From contig CAWBTU010000006.1 in NCBI GenBank assembly GCA_963791805.1, positions 124,001 to 188,000 on the forward strand: 64,000 bases of DNA. The letters are read 5' to 3'. Made by a program: the position numbers and the translations under genes. The number at the start of each line of letters is the position of its first letter. Position 1 is the stretch's first letter. Shown here one piece after another: positions 15,628-24,782 of this stretch. Below the pieces are notes generated by a model. It searched no databases. It saw only the letters and a list, made by a program, of their open reading frames with translations, and was not told the DNA's origin. This stretch comes from JACMJL01 sp963791805 (GTDB lineage Bacteria; Bacillota; Clostridia; Clostridiales; Clostridiaceae).

Positions 15628-18132
15628 ATGAGCTTGATTGAAAAGGTTTTTGGAACCTATAGTGATAGAGAATTAAAAAGAATTGTGCCCATAGTAAACA
15701 AAACAGATAAATTCGAGGATGAATTTAGAGCATTATCTGAAGAAGAGTTAAAAGGGAAAACAGCAGAATTTAAAGAAAGATTAGCAAAAGGTGAAACATT
15801 AAACGATATTCTTCCAGAAGCATTTGCAACTGTTAGAGAAGCAGGAGATAGAGTACTTGGACTAAGACATTATAGAGAGCAGTTAATTGGTGGAATTGTT
15901 CTTCATCAAGGAAGAATTTCAGAAATGAGAACTGGTGAAGGTAAGACTTTGGTTGCAACTTTACCTGCATATTTAAACGCATTAGCAGGTAAGGGCGTTC
16001 ACGTTGTTACAGTTAATGATTATCTTGCCAAAAGAGATAGAGATTGGATGGGCGAGCTTTATGAGTATTTAGGGCTTACTGTTGGATGTATTTTGCATGA
16101 TTTATCCACAGATCAAAGGCAAGCAGCATACAATTGTGATATTACATATGGTACAAATAGTGAATATGGCTTTGATTACTTAAGAGATAACATGGTTATT
16201 TACAAAGAGGAAAAAGTTCAAAGAGGCCTCAATTTTGCAATAGTGGACGAAGTTGACTCAATACTTATTGACGAAGCTAGAACACCTCTTATTATTTCCG
16301 GACAGGGTGAAAAATCCACAGAGTTTTATAAAATAGCAGATTATTTTGCTAAAACCTTAAAGGTTGAAGAGGATTTTACAGTTGATGAAAAAGCCAGCTC
16401 AGTTATACTTACTGAGGGTGGTATTGAGAAAGCAGAAAAATATTTTAAACTAGATAATTATGCAGACCCAGAGCATATGGAAATTCAGCATCACGTAGTG
16501 CAGGCCTTAAAAGCTAATTTCATTATGAAAGTTGATAAGGATTACATGGTTAAAGATGGAGAAGTAATGATTGTGGACGAATTTACAGGTAGAGCTATGG
16601 AAGGAAGACGATATAGTGATGGTCTTCATCAAGCAATCGAAGCAAAAGAAGGAGTTAAAGTTGAAAGAGAGTCAAAAACTCTTGCAACAATTACATATCA
16701 GAACTATTTTAGAATGTTTACAAAACTATCAGGTATGACTGGTACTGCGTTAACTGAAGAAAATGAATTTAGAGAGATTTATGGCCTTGACTGTGTTGTA
16801 ATTCCAACTCATATGCCAATGATCAGAAAAGATATGCCAGACTTAGTCTATAAAAACTTTAGAGGTAAGTTTAATGCAATAGTTGAAGATATAATTGAAA
16901 CTCACAAAACTGGTCAGCCAGTACTTGTTGGTACAGCATCTATTGAAAAATCCGAGATAATTTCAGATTTGCTTAAGAAAAAGGGAATAAAGCATCAAGT
17001 TTTGAACGCAAAATTTCATGAAAAAGAAGCAGATATAATTTCTCATGCTGGTGAAAGAAACATGGTAACAATAGCAACTAATATGGCTGGTAGAGGAACT
17101 GACATAAAACTTGGCGATGATGTTTTAGAAGTTGGTGGTTTAAAGATAATTGGTACAGAGAGACATGAATCTAGACGTATTGATAATCAGTTAAGAGGAC
17201 GTTCTGGTCGTCAAGGTGATGCAGGAGCTTCAAGATTCTATGTTTCACTTGAAGATGATTTAATGAGAGTTTTTGGATCAGATAGACTTCAAGGCATAGT
17301 AAATAAATTAGGATTAGAAGAAGATGATGCAATAGAAAGTAAAATGGTAACTGGAGCAATTGAAAATGCTCAGAAAAAGGTAGAAGGAAATAACTTTGAT
17401 ATCAGAAAAACCTTGATTAAGTATGATGACGTTATGAATCAACAAAGAGAAATAATCTACAGACAGAGATCTGAAGTTTTAGATGGAGAAGATTTAAAAA
17501 CTCAAGTTGAAGATATGATGGAAGATTTAGTTTATTCACTTGTTTCAAGCCATATTTCAGGTGTAGATGAAGATTTTCAAGCTGATCTTGAAAAACTAGT
17601 TGCTTTCTTAGAGGATATTTATCTTCCTAAAGACAGAGTTAAGGTTGATGAACTTATGCTATTAGATGATGGCGAAATCAAAGAAAAATTACTGGACATA
17701 GCAAAAGAAGTCTATGCTAATAAGGAACAAGATTTTGGATCAGAACAGATGAGAGAAATAGAAAGAGTTATTCTATTAAGAGTAGTTGATTCTAAATGGA
17801 TGGATCATATAGATGATATGGAACATTTAAAGAGAGGTATTGGACTTAGAGCATATAGACAGCAAGATCCAACAGTTGCTTACCAAATGGAAGGTAGTAG
17901 CATGTTTGAAGAAATGATTTATAACATTAAAGTTGAAACAATTAAAATGTTGTTTCATGTACAAATAGAAAGTGCTCCTGAAAGAGAAAGAGTAGTGGAA
18001 GAAGTTTTCACCAATCAGGATGATTCTTTAGCTAAGGAGCCTGTTAGAAGAGAAATCAAGGTTGGAAGAAATGATATATGTCCATGTGGATCAGGAAAGA
18101 AATTTAAAAATTGTCACGGTAAAAACGCATAA
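15628..18132 (+). CDS. secA: Preprotein translocase ATPase SecA
   Basis: Motor ATPase that drives preproteins through SecYEG. From ATG 15628 it has 834 residues and begins MSLIEKVFGTYS, the usual SecA start; GAGGA lies 9 bp upstream. A GTG at 15613 is in frame but overlaps that binding site. Visible are Walker A MRTGEGKTL (about 101-109), Walker B IVDEVDSILIDEARTPL (about 204-220), motif NMAGRGTDI (about 489-497) and the C-terminal zinc motif CPCGSGKKFKNCHG, which binds SecB or ribosomes in other species. Full length, no defects. Confidence 0.98.
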   Translation: MSLIEKVFGTYSDRELKRIVPIVNKTDKFEDEFRALSEEELKGKTAEFKERLAKGETLNDILPEAFATVREAGDRVLGLRHYREQLIGGIVLHQGRISEMRTGEGKTLVATLPAYLNALAGKGVHVVTVNDYLAKRDRDWMGELYEYLGLTVGCILHDLSTDQRQAAYNCDITYGTNSEYGFDYLRDNMVIYKEEKVQRGLNFAIVDEVDSILIDEARTPLIISGQGEKSTEFYKIADYFAKTLKVEEDFTVDEKASSVILTEGGIEKAEKYFKLDNYADPEHMEIQHHVVQALKANFIMKVDKDYMVKDGEVMIVDEFTGRAMEGRRYSDGLHQAIEAKEGVKVERESKTLATITYQNYFRMFTKLSGMTGTALTEENEFREIYGLDCVVIPTHMPMIRKDMPDLVYKNFRGKFNAIVEDIIETHKTGQPVLVGTASIEKSEIISDLLKKKGIKHQVLNAKFHEKEADIISHAGERNMVTIATNMAGRGTDIKLGDDVLEVGGLKIIGTERHESRRIDNQLRGRSGRQGDAGASRFYVSLEDDLMRVFGSDRLQGIVNKLGLEEDDAIESKMVTGAIENAQKKVEGNNFDIRKTLIKYDDVMNQQREIIYRQRSEVLDGEDLKTQVEDMMEDLVYSLVSSHISGVDEDFQADLEKLVAFLEDIYLPKDRVKVDELMLLDDGEIKEKLLDIAKEVYANKEQDFGSEQMREIERVILLRVVDSKWMDHIDDMEHLKRGIGLRAYRQQDPTVAYQMEGSSMFEEMIYNIKVETIKMLFHVQIESAPERERVVEEVFTNQDDSLAKEPVRREIKVGRNDICPCGSGKKFKNCHGKNA

Positions 18133-18139
18133 AAAATCT

Positions 18140-18170
18140 GGACAGTGGAGCTTTCCATTGTCCATTCTTT
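18140..18170 (+). terminator. Terminator of secA
   Basis: GGACAGTGGA (18140-18149) pairs with TCCATTGTCC (18154-18163), then ATTCTTTT. Confidence 0.85.
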
Positions 18171-18206
18171 TGGAAAATAGTATATAAATATGGATGGAGT
18201 GATTAA

Positions 18207-19329
18207 ATGTTTTTGCAATTAGTAGAGATTATTAGTGATATAAATTTTATGAAAGAAACTTTAACTGAAATGGGGGCTTCACTTTGACATCGAAGGCATA
18301 AAGTTAAAGATTGAAGAACTTGAGAACCAAATGCAAGAACCTAGCTTTTGGAATGATACAAACAAAGCTCAAGAAATTTCTACCCAAAGTAAGTTTTTAA
18401 AGGATAGGCTTGAAAGATTCAATGGACTAAATAGTAAACTTGAGGATTTAGAAGTAATGATTGAACTTTGTAATGAACTTGAAGATGACACATTAATTAG
18501 TGAAATAAAGACTGATCATAAGAATCTTACTGAGGAGATTGAAAAAAACAGGATAGAGATATTGCTTTCAGGAGAATATGACAGAGATAATGCAATACTT
18601 ATGCTTCATTCAGGAGCCGGCGGAACTGATGCACAGGATTGGACAGAAATGCTTTTGAGGATGTACACTAGATGGGCGGACAAAAAAGGCTATACTATAG
18701 AAACTATGGATATACTTTCAGGAGATGAAGCAGGACTTAAAAGCGCTACTTTGAAAATCAGTGGAGATTTTGCATACGGATATCTTAAAGCAGAAAAAGG
18801 AATCCACAGATTAGTTAGAATTTCACCCTTTAATGCAAATGGAAAGAGACAAACATCCTTTGCATCTCTTGAAGTACTTCCAGAGTTAACTGAAAGTCAA
18901 GATATAGAAATAAGACCTGAAGAATTAAGAGTAGATACTTATAGGGCAAGCGGTGCTGGTGGTCAGTATGTAAATAAGACAGAATCAGCTATAAGAATTA
19001 CTCATTTAGCTACAGGCATTGTTGTTCAGTGCCAAAATGAAAGAAGTCAACATTCGAATAAAGAAACTGCTATGAAAATGTTAAAATCCAAATTAATTGA
19101 ATTAAAGGAAAGGGCCCATAAAGATAAAATAGATGATTTAGCTGGAGTTCATATGGAAATCGGATGGGGAAGTCAGATAAGGTCCTATGTATTTCAACCG
19201 TATACAATGGTAAAGGATCACAGAACTGGAGCTGAAATTGGAAACATTGACAGTGTAATGGATGGGGATATTGATTTGTTTATTAATGAGTATTTGAAAC
19301 AGAGCAGTAATGGAAGATTAGATATTTAA
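18207..19329 (+). CDS. prfB: Peptide chain release factor 2 with programmed +1 frameshift
   Basis: Release factor for UGA and UAA. The gene is in two frames: ATG 18207 (after TGGAG) runs 26 codons to CTT TGA C, the in-frame UGA being 18285-18287; a +1 slip at CTT continues as GAC (18286) to 19329, giving about 373 residues. The upstream GGGGG (18272-18276) is the internal Shine-Dalgarno-like stimulator. High RF2 decodes the UGA and stops synthesis, so the factor autoregulates. Also seen are the SPF anticodon tripeptide in VRISPFNANGKR and the catalytic GGQ in GAGGQYVNKTES. Confidence 0.97.
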
Positions 19330-19579
19330 ATATTAGATAAAATAACAAAATCTATTTTCTTATTTTGAATTTTATGGTACATTAATTAAAGCTATCAATT
19401 AATAGTTAAGTAGTACATGCCTTATTTATGTTTTCATGTATTGGCTTAAAGATAATTTTATATAGAAGTAAGATAATAAAACAAAATTTTATGGATTATG
19501 ATTTATAAAATTATAGGAATTTTTTAGACAATAGGCACATAATTGTGCTAAAATAGTTCTGAAGTAGGAGGGTGAATTT

Positions 19580-20851
19580 TTGGATATTATAAAAACAATA
19601 GCATATTGCATTGGAAAAACATTTACGTATACAGTTTTCATATTTTCTATGTATTATTTATGTATGTCTTTTTTTGGCTTAGTGAAGCTTAAGGACAAGA
19701 AGCTGTATAAGCCTGAAAAAAGCTTTGCTCTTGTTGTGGCTGCACATAATGAAGAAAAAGTTATCAAGGATATAGTACAAAGTCTTAACCAAGTAGATTA
19801 TCCTAAAGAGTTGTATGACATATTTGTAATTGCAGACAACTGTACTGATAACACCGCAATTAAGGCAGCAGAATACGGTGCTAAAGTATTCGAGCGTCAT
19901 GATAAAGAAAAAGTTGGAAAAGGGTATGCATTAGAATGGATGTTCAATAAAATATTCAATATGGAAAAGAAATATGATTCTGTTGCAATATTTGATGCAG
20001 ACAATTTAGTTTCAAAAAACTTTTTGACTGAAATGAATAAGAAACTTGTTTCAGGCTATAAAGTAGTTCAAGGTTACGTAGATAGTAAAAATCCAAAGGA
20101 TTCATGGATTACGGGCTCTTACTCAATATCCTTTTGGACTACTAATAGGATAGCTCAGTTATCAAGAAGCAACCTTCGATTATCATGTCAATTATGTGGT
20201 ACTGGATTTTGTGTAGATACTGAATTGTTAAAAGAAATTGGATGGGGAGCTACTTGCCTTACTGAAGACTTGGAGTTTACCTGTAAACTTATAATGAATA
20301 ATTATAAGGTTGGTTGGGCACATGAAGCTGTACTATATGATGAAAAGCCAATAACAACTGCTCAATCCTGGAGACAAAGAAAGAGATGGATGCAAGGTTT
20401 TTCAGATGTTTGTTCAAGGTATTTCCTTAAATTATTAAAAAAAGCTATTAAAGATAAAGACTTTATTGCATTTGACTGTGCAGTTTATACAATACAACCT
20501 GTTACTATTGTAATTATTGGACTTTCAATGGTTATTAGCGCATTAAGTTACGGAGCAAAGGCATTAAATATAATTTCTGACGTTAACTCTGGCGTTACAG
20601 TTAGCGTAGGAATGTTTGTAACTTGGGCAGTTCTTCTTGGAGTTATATCATTTATTTATGCTCCATTTATATTAATTTTAGAGAAGAAATTTGACTTAAA
20701 GATTTTATGGTATTATATACTGTATCCAATTTATACTTTTACTTGGATACCAATTTCAATTCAAGGAATGATACATAAGGATGATAAAGAATGGAGTCAT
20801 ACTGAACATACTAGGAGTATGAGTATTGATGAAGTAGAGGAAATAAAGTAA
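19580..20851 (+). CDS. Membrane family-2 glycosyltransferase, processive type
   Basis: A 423-residue GT2 enzyme resembling BcsA/poly-GlcNAc synthase-like transferases; sugar donor and polymer unknown. One N-terminal membrane segment (about residues 10-33) is followed by a GT-A catalytic domain: VVAAHNEEKVI (about 53-63), ADNCTDNT, FDADNLV (first D-x-D), CGTGFCVD, TEDLEF and QRKRWMQG (the Q-x-x-R-W motif of processive enzymes, about 263-270). Three C-terminal membrane segments lie at about 308-330, 345-370 and 378-398. Start TTG after GGAGGG. It stands alone, with a terminator at 20883, and no polysaccharide operon is attached. Confidence 0.85.
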   Translation: MDIIKTIAYCIGKTFTYTVFIFSMYYLCMSFFGLVKLKDKKLYKPEKSFALVVAAHNEEKVIKDIVQSLNQVDYPKELYDIFVIADNCTDNTAIKAAEYGAKVFERHDKEKVGKGYALEWMFNKIFNMEKKYDSVAIFDADNLVSKNFLTEMNKKLVSGYKVVQGYVDSKNPKDSWITGSYSISFWTTNRIAQLSRSNLRLSCQLCGTGFCVDTELLKEIGWGATCLTEDLEFTCKLIMNNYKVGWAHEAVLYDEKPITTAQSWRQRKRWMQGFSDVCSRYFLKLLKKAIKDKDFIAFDCAVYTIQPVTIVIIGLSMVISALSYGAKALNIISDVNSGVTVSVGMFVTWAVLLGVISFIYAPFILILEKKFDLKILWYYILYPIYTFTWIPISIQGMIHKDDKEWSHTEHTRSMSIDEVEEIK

Positions 20852-20882
20852 AGTTAATAGAGAATACTTGATTAATGAGCAG

Positions 20883-20920
20883 ATAGAACTGTCATGGAAA
20901 TGACGGTTCTATTTGCTTTT
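20883..20920 (+). terminator. Terminator of the GT2 gene
   Basis: ATAGAACTGTCAT (20883-20895) pairs with ATGACGGTTCTAT (20900-20912), one G-T pair, then TTGCTTTT. Confidence 0.82.
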
Positions 20921-21049
20921 AAAGGTTTAGGGAATGAAAGAGATTCTTGATTTGAAAATAGTTTACTTTTGTGATATCATTTATTCCATGGGTAATTTTA
21001 CCTAAATATTAGAATTTATCTTTGTTAATATATTAAAAAGGATCAAAAT

Positions 21050-22393
21050 ATGTTTTTAAATAAAATGATTGGGGGATTAAAATTGTTTAGCATTAAAGAA
21101 GAAAAAAAGCATATAAAAATTATGCTAGGTATTATGTGTTCATTATATTTTATAATTTGTGTGTATTCCATTTTTAAATATAGGAATTCAACACTGCTAG
21201 GAAGTCTTCTAAAGCCTGATAACGATGATGTTAAATTTATTAGAAGTGCGTGGATACTAAAAGATACAGGTAAGTATATTTATCATAATCCATCTAGTTC
21301 AACGGTGTTTATGATGCCAGGATTATCTTTTACACTAGCATTTTTTGTGAAAATATTTGGTAGATATGGAGGCATAACTGCCCTAAGAGTATTTCATGCT
21401 GTGCTTCAGACTGCATCCATGTATTTGATATTTTTAATATCTCGTAAAATATTTAACAGTAAAGTTGGTTTAGTAGCAATATTAATTAGTTGCTTATCAA
21501 TTTCCGAATACTGGCTTCCAAATTTAGTTTTGACTGAAACAATATTTAAATTTTTCACACTGCTATTAATTTATTTTTCTATTTATGCAATAGAAGAAAA
21601 AAAGACAAAATATTATATTTTAGGAGGTATTGCACTAGGACTAGGAACTTTATTTAGACCAGCAATAACTACATTTCCAATAGTGATTTTAATTATGTGG
21701 TTAATTCATAAATACAAATTTAAAGAAATGCTAAAGTATGGTGCAATAGTAGTAGGAATTTTTTGTATAATATTATCACCTTGGTGGATTAGAAATTATT
21801 ATGATTTCCATAGATTTATCCCCTTGACCTTAGCAACAGGTAACCCAATGCTTCAAGGTACATATATAAACTATGATCAATCTAGCAAAGCAACTGATGG
21901 CTTGAATTACAATAAGTATCCATATCCTAGTAAGCCTTCGGAAATAGGTAATAATAGAACTGAAATGAATATTGCAAAATATCGAATAAGAGAATTAATG
22001 CCAAAGGAGCCTATGAAGTATTTGAGATGGTACACAATAGGTAAGGCCAACAACCAAGTTAAAAGTCCTTATTTTGATAAAGATGGTTTCTTAGGAGTTT
22101 CAATATGGAGAGCACAACAAGTACACAGTTTAACTTGGAAGTTATGCTTAGTTGGGGTATTGGGATATTTTACAAATAAGAAAAGAAACAGAATGGGAAT
22201 ATTTATTTTGTTTACAATTATTTATTTTGTAATAGCATACTTACCATTCATGGGCATGGCAAGATATTTTTATCCAAGCATGCCATATGTAACTATTTTT
22301 GCGGCGGTTGGAGTTGTATTTATTTATGAAATACTAAGAGCCCTAGCTAGTCATTTGCGTTTGAATTTTAATAAGCATACTGTTAAAAGTTAA
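21050..22393 (+). CDS. Polytopic GT-C (PMT/ArnT-like) glycosyltransferase
   Basis: A 447-residue integral membrane protein with about ten hydrophobic segments. An early extracytoplasmic loop (NDDVKFIRSAWILKDTGKY) carries the acidic residues typical of the first loop of dolichyl-phosphate-mannose or lipid-linked-sugar transferases (GT39/GT83-like). LFRPAITTFP and PWWIRNY are also common in this superfamily. It probably uses a polyprenyl-phosphate sugar to glycosylate a surface protein or glycan; the acceptor is unknown. Start ATG 7 bp after AAAAGGA. The GT2 gene upstream could supply the lipid-linked sugar, though each gene has its own terminator. Confidence 0.78.
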   Translation: MFLNKMIGGLKLFSIKEEKKHIKIMLGIMCSLYFIICVYSIFKYRNSTLLGSLLKPDNDDVKFIRSAWILKDTGKYIYHNPSSSTVFMMPGLSFTLAFFVKIFGRYGGITALRVFHAVLQTASMYLIFLISRKIFNSKVGLVAILISCLSISEYWLPNLVLTETIFKFFTLLLIYFSIYAIEEKKTKYYILGGIALGLGTLFRPAITTFPIVILIMWLIHKYKFKEMLKYGAIVVGIFCIILSPWWIRNYYDFHRFIPLTLATGNPMLQGTYINYDQSSKATDGLNYNKYPYPSKPSEIGNNRTEMNIAKYRIRELMPKEPMKYLRWYTIGKANNQVKSPYFDKDGFLGVSIWRAQQVHSLTWKLCLVGVLGYFTNKKRNRMGIFILFTIIYFVIAYLPFMGMARYFYPSMPYVTIFAAVGVVFIYEILRALASHLRLNFNKHTVKS

Positions 22394-22427
22394 TTTTAAA
22401 TTAGTATTACAAGAAGAATAAATATAT

Positions 22428-22457
22428 GCCCCCATGAAATTAATCATGGGGGCTTTT
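22428..22457 (+). terminator. Bidirectional terminator between GT-C gene and pgmB
   Basis: The 10-bp perfect stem GCCCCCATGA (22428-22437) with TCATGGGGGC (22444-22453) has TTTT on the + side and an A-rich run upstream usable by the - strand. Confidence 0.9.
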
Positions 22458-22473
22458 AAAAACAGTATATTTG

Positions 22474-23121
22474 TTAAAATTCCAATATCTCTAAATTCAT
22501 ATCTGTGAAACCAGGCAATACCTTATCAGCTTTATTTAATATTTCTGGTAATCCAATACCTACAGAATGCATTCCAGCGTTAATAGCAGCTTCAATTCCA
22601 GCAATAGCATCTTCAAATACTAAGCATTCATTTGGAGAAATGTTCAGGTCAGAGGCAGCCTTTAAAAACACTTCAGGATCTGGCTTAGCATTAGTAACCT
22701 TTGTACCATCAATAATAACATCAAAGTAAGAAGTGAGATTTATGTAGCTTAAAATTGTCATTGCATTCTTACTTACAGAGCCTAGTGCGATCTTTATATT
22801 TGAACTTCTTAAAAGTAAAATAAATTCTTTTACTCCAGGAAGTATTTCTGATTCATCCATTTTTTTTATATATTCTAAGTACAAATTATTCTTCTTTTCA
22901 GCTAGTTTAATTTTTGTATCCATATCAAAATTCTTTCCGCCGATTTGGAGTAGAATATCAAGAGAAGTCATGCGACTTACACCTTTTAGCCTTTCATTAT
23001 CTTTTTCAGTAAACTTAAACCCTAATTCATCTGCAAGCTTTTCCCAGGCAATATAATGATATTTAGCTGTATCTACTACAACACCATCTAAATCGAAAAT
23101 ACATGCTTTAATTTTTGACAT
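22474..23121 (-). CDS. pgmB: Beta-phosphoglucomutase (HAD superfamily)
   Basis: Interconverts beta-glucose 1-phosphate and glucose 6-phosphate, usually after a disaccharide phosphorylase. The 215-residue HAD protein has the nucleophile motif FDLDGVVVDT (residues 9-18), cap-domain signature RLKGVSRMTSLDIL, motif II LGSVSKNA (Ser), Lys in TNAKPDPEVFLKA and motif IV VFEDAIAGIEAA. The two Asp of D-L-D and the cap RLKGVSR pattern favour beta-PGM over other HAD phosphatases. Start ATG after GGAGGT. No phosphorylase gene is adjacent; it is a single gene. Confidence 0.88.
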   Translation of the reverse strand: MSKIKACIFDLDGVVVDTAKYHYIAWEKLADELGFKFTEKDNERLKGVSRMTSLDILLQIGGKNFDMDTKIKLAEKKNNLYLEYIKKMDESEILPGVKEFILLLRSSNIKIALGSVSKNAMTILSYINLTSYFDVIIDGTKVTNAKPDPEVFLKAASDLNISPNECLVFEDAIAGIEAAINAGMHSVGIGLPEILNKADKVLPGFTDMNLEILEF

Positions 23122-23282
23122 TTGCTTACCTCCTCCGTGTGGTTAATATGTTTATTATAGCATAATTTAAATTTGATTAATTTGTGGTTTATTAATCTTT
23201 AAGTGCGGAGAGGGGGACATTTCTGTGAATAGTTAGGCTTTAAAGTTTAAGGATGTCCAAAACTACCTTACATAAATATATT

Positions 23283-24644
23283 TCACCTATTTTTCTCAAC
23301 TAAATCTTTAATTTTTATAAAGAGATAAGCTATAATCAAAAATATTGAACAAATTAATGAGTATTTTATGGCCCTGCTATAATAAATTAATAGAAAATTA
23401 CGACGAAAAGCACAGGATGCTATTTCATCAGATGCAACTGAAAAACAACGATCAATTGATTTTGTACTAATAAAATTTGATGTATCATTTGAGGTATGTA
23501 TTCTGGTAAGATCATCGTCACAAAAAGTAACTGCTTGAATGTTATCATTTCTAAAGGCCTCATGATCACTTGAATCTTCAAACATGGTTTTAAATTGAAC
23601 CTTGTTATATGTACAGACTGAGGAAATTTCTTTCACTAAAGGTGTTTTTTTAGTGTCATTGCTACCAGCCATAATGCTTAGGGGAATATTATTGTTCGAA
23701 CCAATCATATCAAAATTAAATACTTTGCTTTTACCAAATTTATTTTTATATTCGTTTGCAAAGTGAGTTGAGCCCTGACAACCTAGTTCTTCCGCATTGA
23801 AAAATGCAAAAATAATATTTCTATCTGGTTTTCCAAGTGATTTTATGTATTTTTCTAATTCCATAACAAAGGAAACTCCAGAGGCATTATCTAAAGCACC
23901 CGGGAAAACATTTCCTGACAAATCCGTTCCTACATGATCGAAATGAGCAGAAATAATTATAGGAGGGGCGGTAGAATTTTTACCTTTAATAAACCCAACT
24001 ACATTGTTTATCTGTTTATTTTTTATTTCATAGGGTATGAAGCAACTAACTGAATAACCTTTTTTAACATAGTCTTTTATTTGATTAAAGGTGCTATCAG
24101 TTACCATAACATACATAGAGTGTAGCGATGTCTCCATAAAAGAACTTCTGAAGGATAGAGAATTACTTTGAGGCACATAAAATATGAAGTAGTTAGAATC
24201 TTTTTGTACCTGAAGCACAGTATCTTTTAGGCCAATTGTATCTTTATTGTTGAAAGAAAAAGAGTTAGCTTTAAAATTCAGCATGTCTTCTTTATAATCT
24301 GAACTATAATCAAAAGTCTTAATTATACTTCCAGATTTATCAGTAACCTTTAAATAGGGTTTTCCTTCAATTCTGTTTGGTACGTCGGTTGTAAAACTAT
24401 CATAATAATTGCCATCTAATGGCTTTATTTTTCCTTCTTTTAAATATTCTTTTAATTCAAAGGTTGCTTCATCATTTTCTAATGATCCAGCAAGTCTACC
24501 TTTATATTGCTCTGATGAAAATTTAGCTATATTTTTTACTACTTCTTGAGAATTAAAGCTGTGTACATTATTTTTATACCATAGTGAGATACTTAAAGTA
24601 ATTAGGGAAAAGGCAAGTAATATGACGATAATAATTTTTTTCAT
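23283..24644 (-). CDS. Membrane-anchored M28 family aminopeptidase
   Basis: A predicted zinc-dependent exopeptidase facing outside. The 453 residues have an N-terminal membrane segment (about 4-22) and a C-terminal one (about 425-444). The M28 domain shows all expected di-zinc ligands in order: His in SAHFDHVG, Asp in GALDNASGV, catalytic Glu pair in NAEELGCQG, Asp in FNFDMIG and His in DSSDHEAFRND. GALDNASGV is the bridging Asp motif. Two membrane anchors at opposite ends are not typical of secreted M28 enzymes. Start ATG after AAGGAGT. Natural substrate unknown. Confidence 0.87.
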   Translation of the reverse strand: MKKIIIVILLAFSLITLSISLWYKNNVHSFNSQEVVKNIAKFSSEQYKGRLAGSLENDEATFELKEYLKEGKIKPLDGNYYDSFTTDVPNRIEGKPYLKVTDKSGSIIKTFDYSSDYKEDMLNFKANSFSFNNKDTIGLKDTVLQVQKDSNYFIFYVPQSNSLSFRSSFMETSLHSMYVMVTDSTFNQIKDYVKKGYSVSCFIPYEIKNKQINNVVGFIKGKNSTAPPIIISAHFDHVGTDLSGNVFPGALDNASGVSFVMELEKYIKSLGKPDRNIIFAFFNAEELGCQGSTHFANEYKNKFGKSKVFNFDMIGSNNNIPLSIMAGSNDTKKTPLVKEISSVCTYNKVQFKTMFEDSSDHEAFRNDNIQAVTFCDDDLTRIHTSNDTSNFISTKSIDRCFSVASDEIASCAFRRNFLLIYYSRAIKYSLICSIFLIIAYLFIKIKDLVEKNR

Positions 24645-24782
24645 TTATAACTCCTTATGAAATGCTCCAATAATAGATATGAAAAAAATCTGAAGGATAT
24701 AACAATATATTTAATGTACTTGTAAAAAGTGTCTTTAGTATCTATAATAAGTTTATTGCAGTTTTCAAAAGGAGGATGTTTA

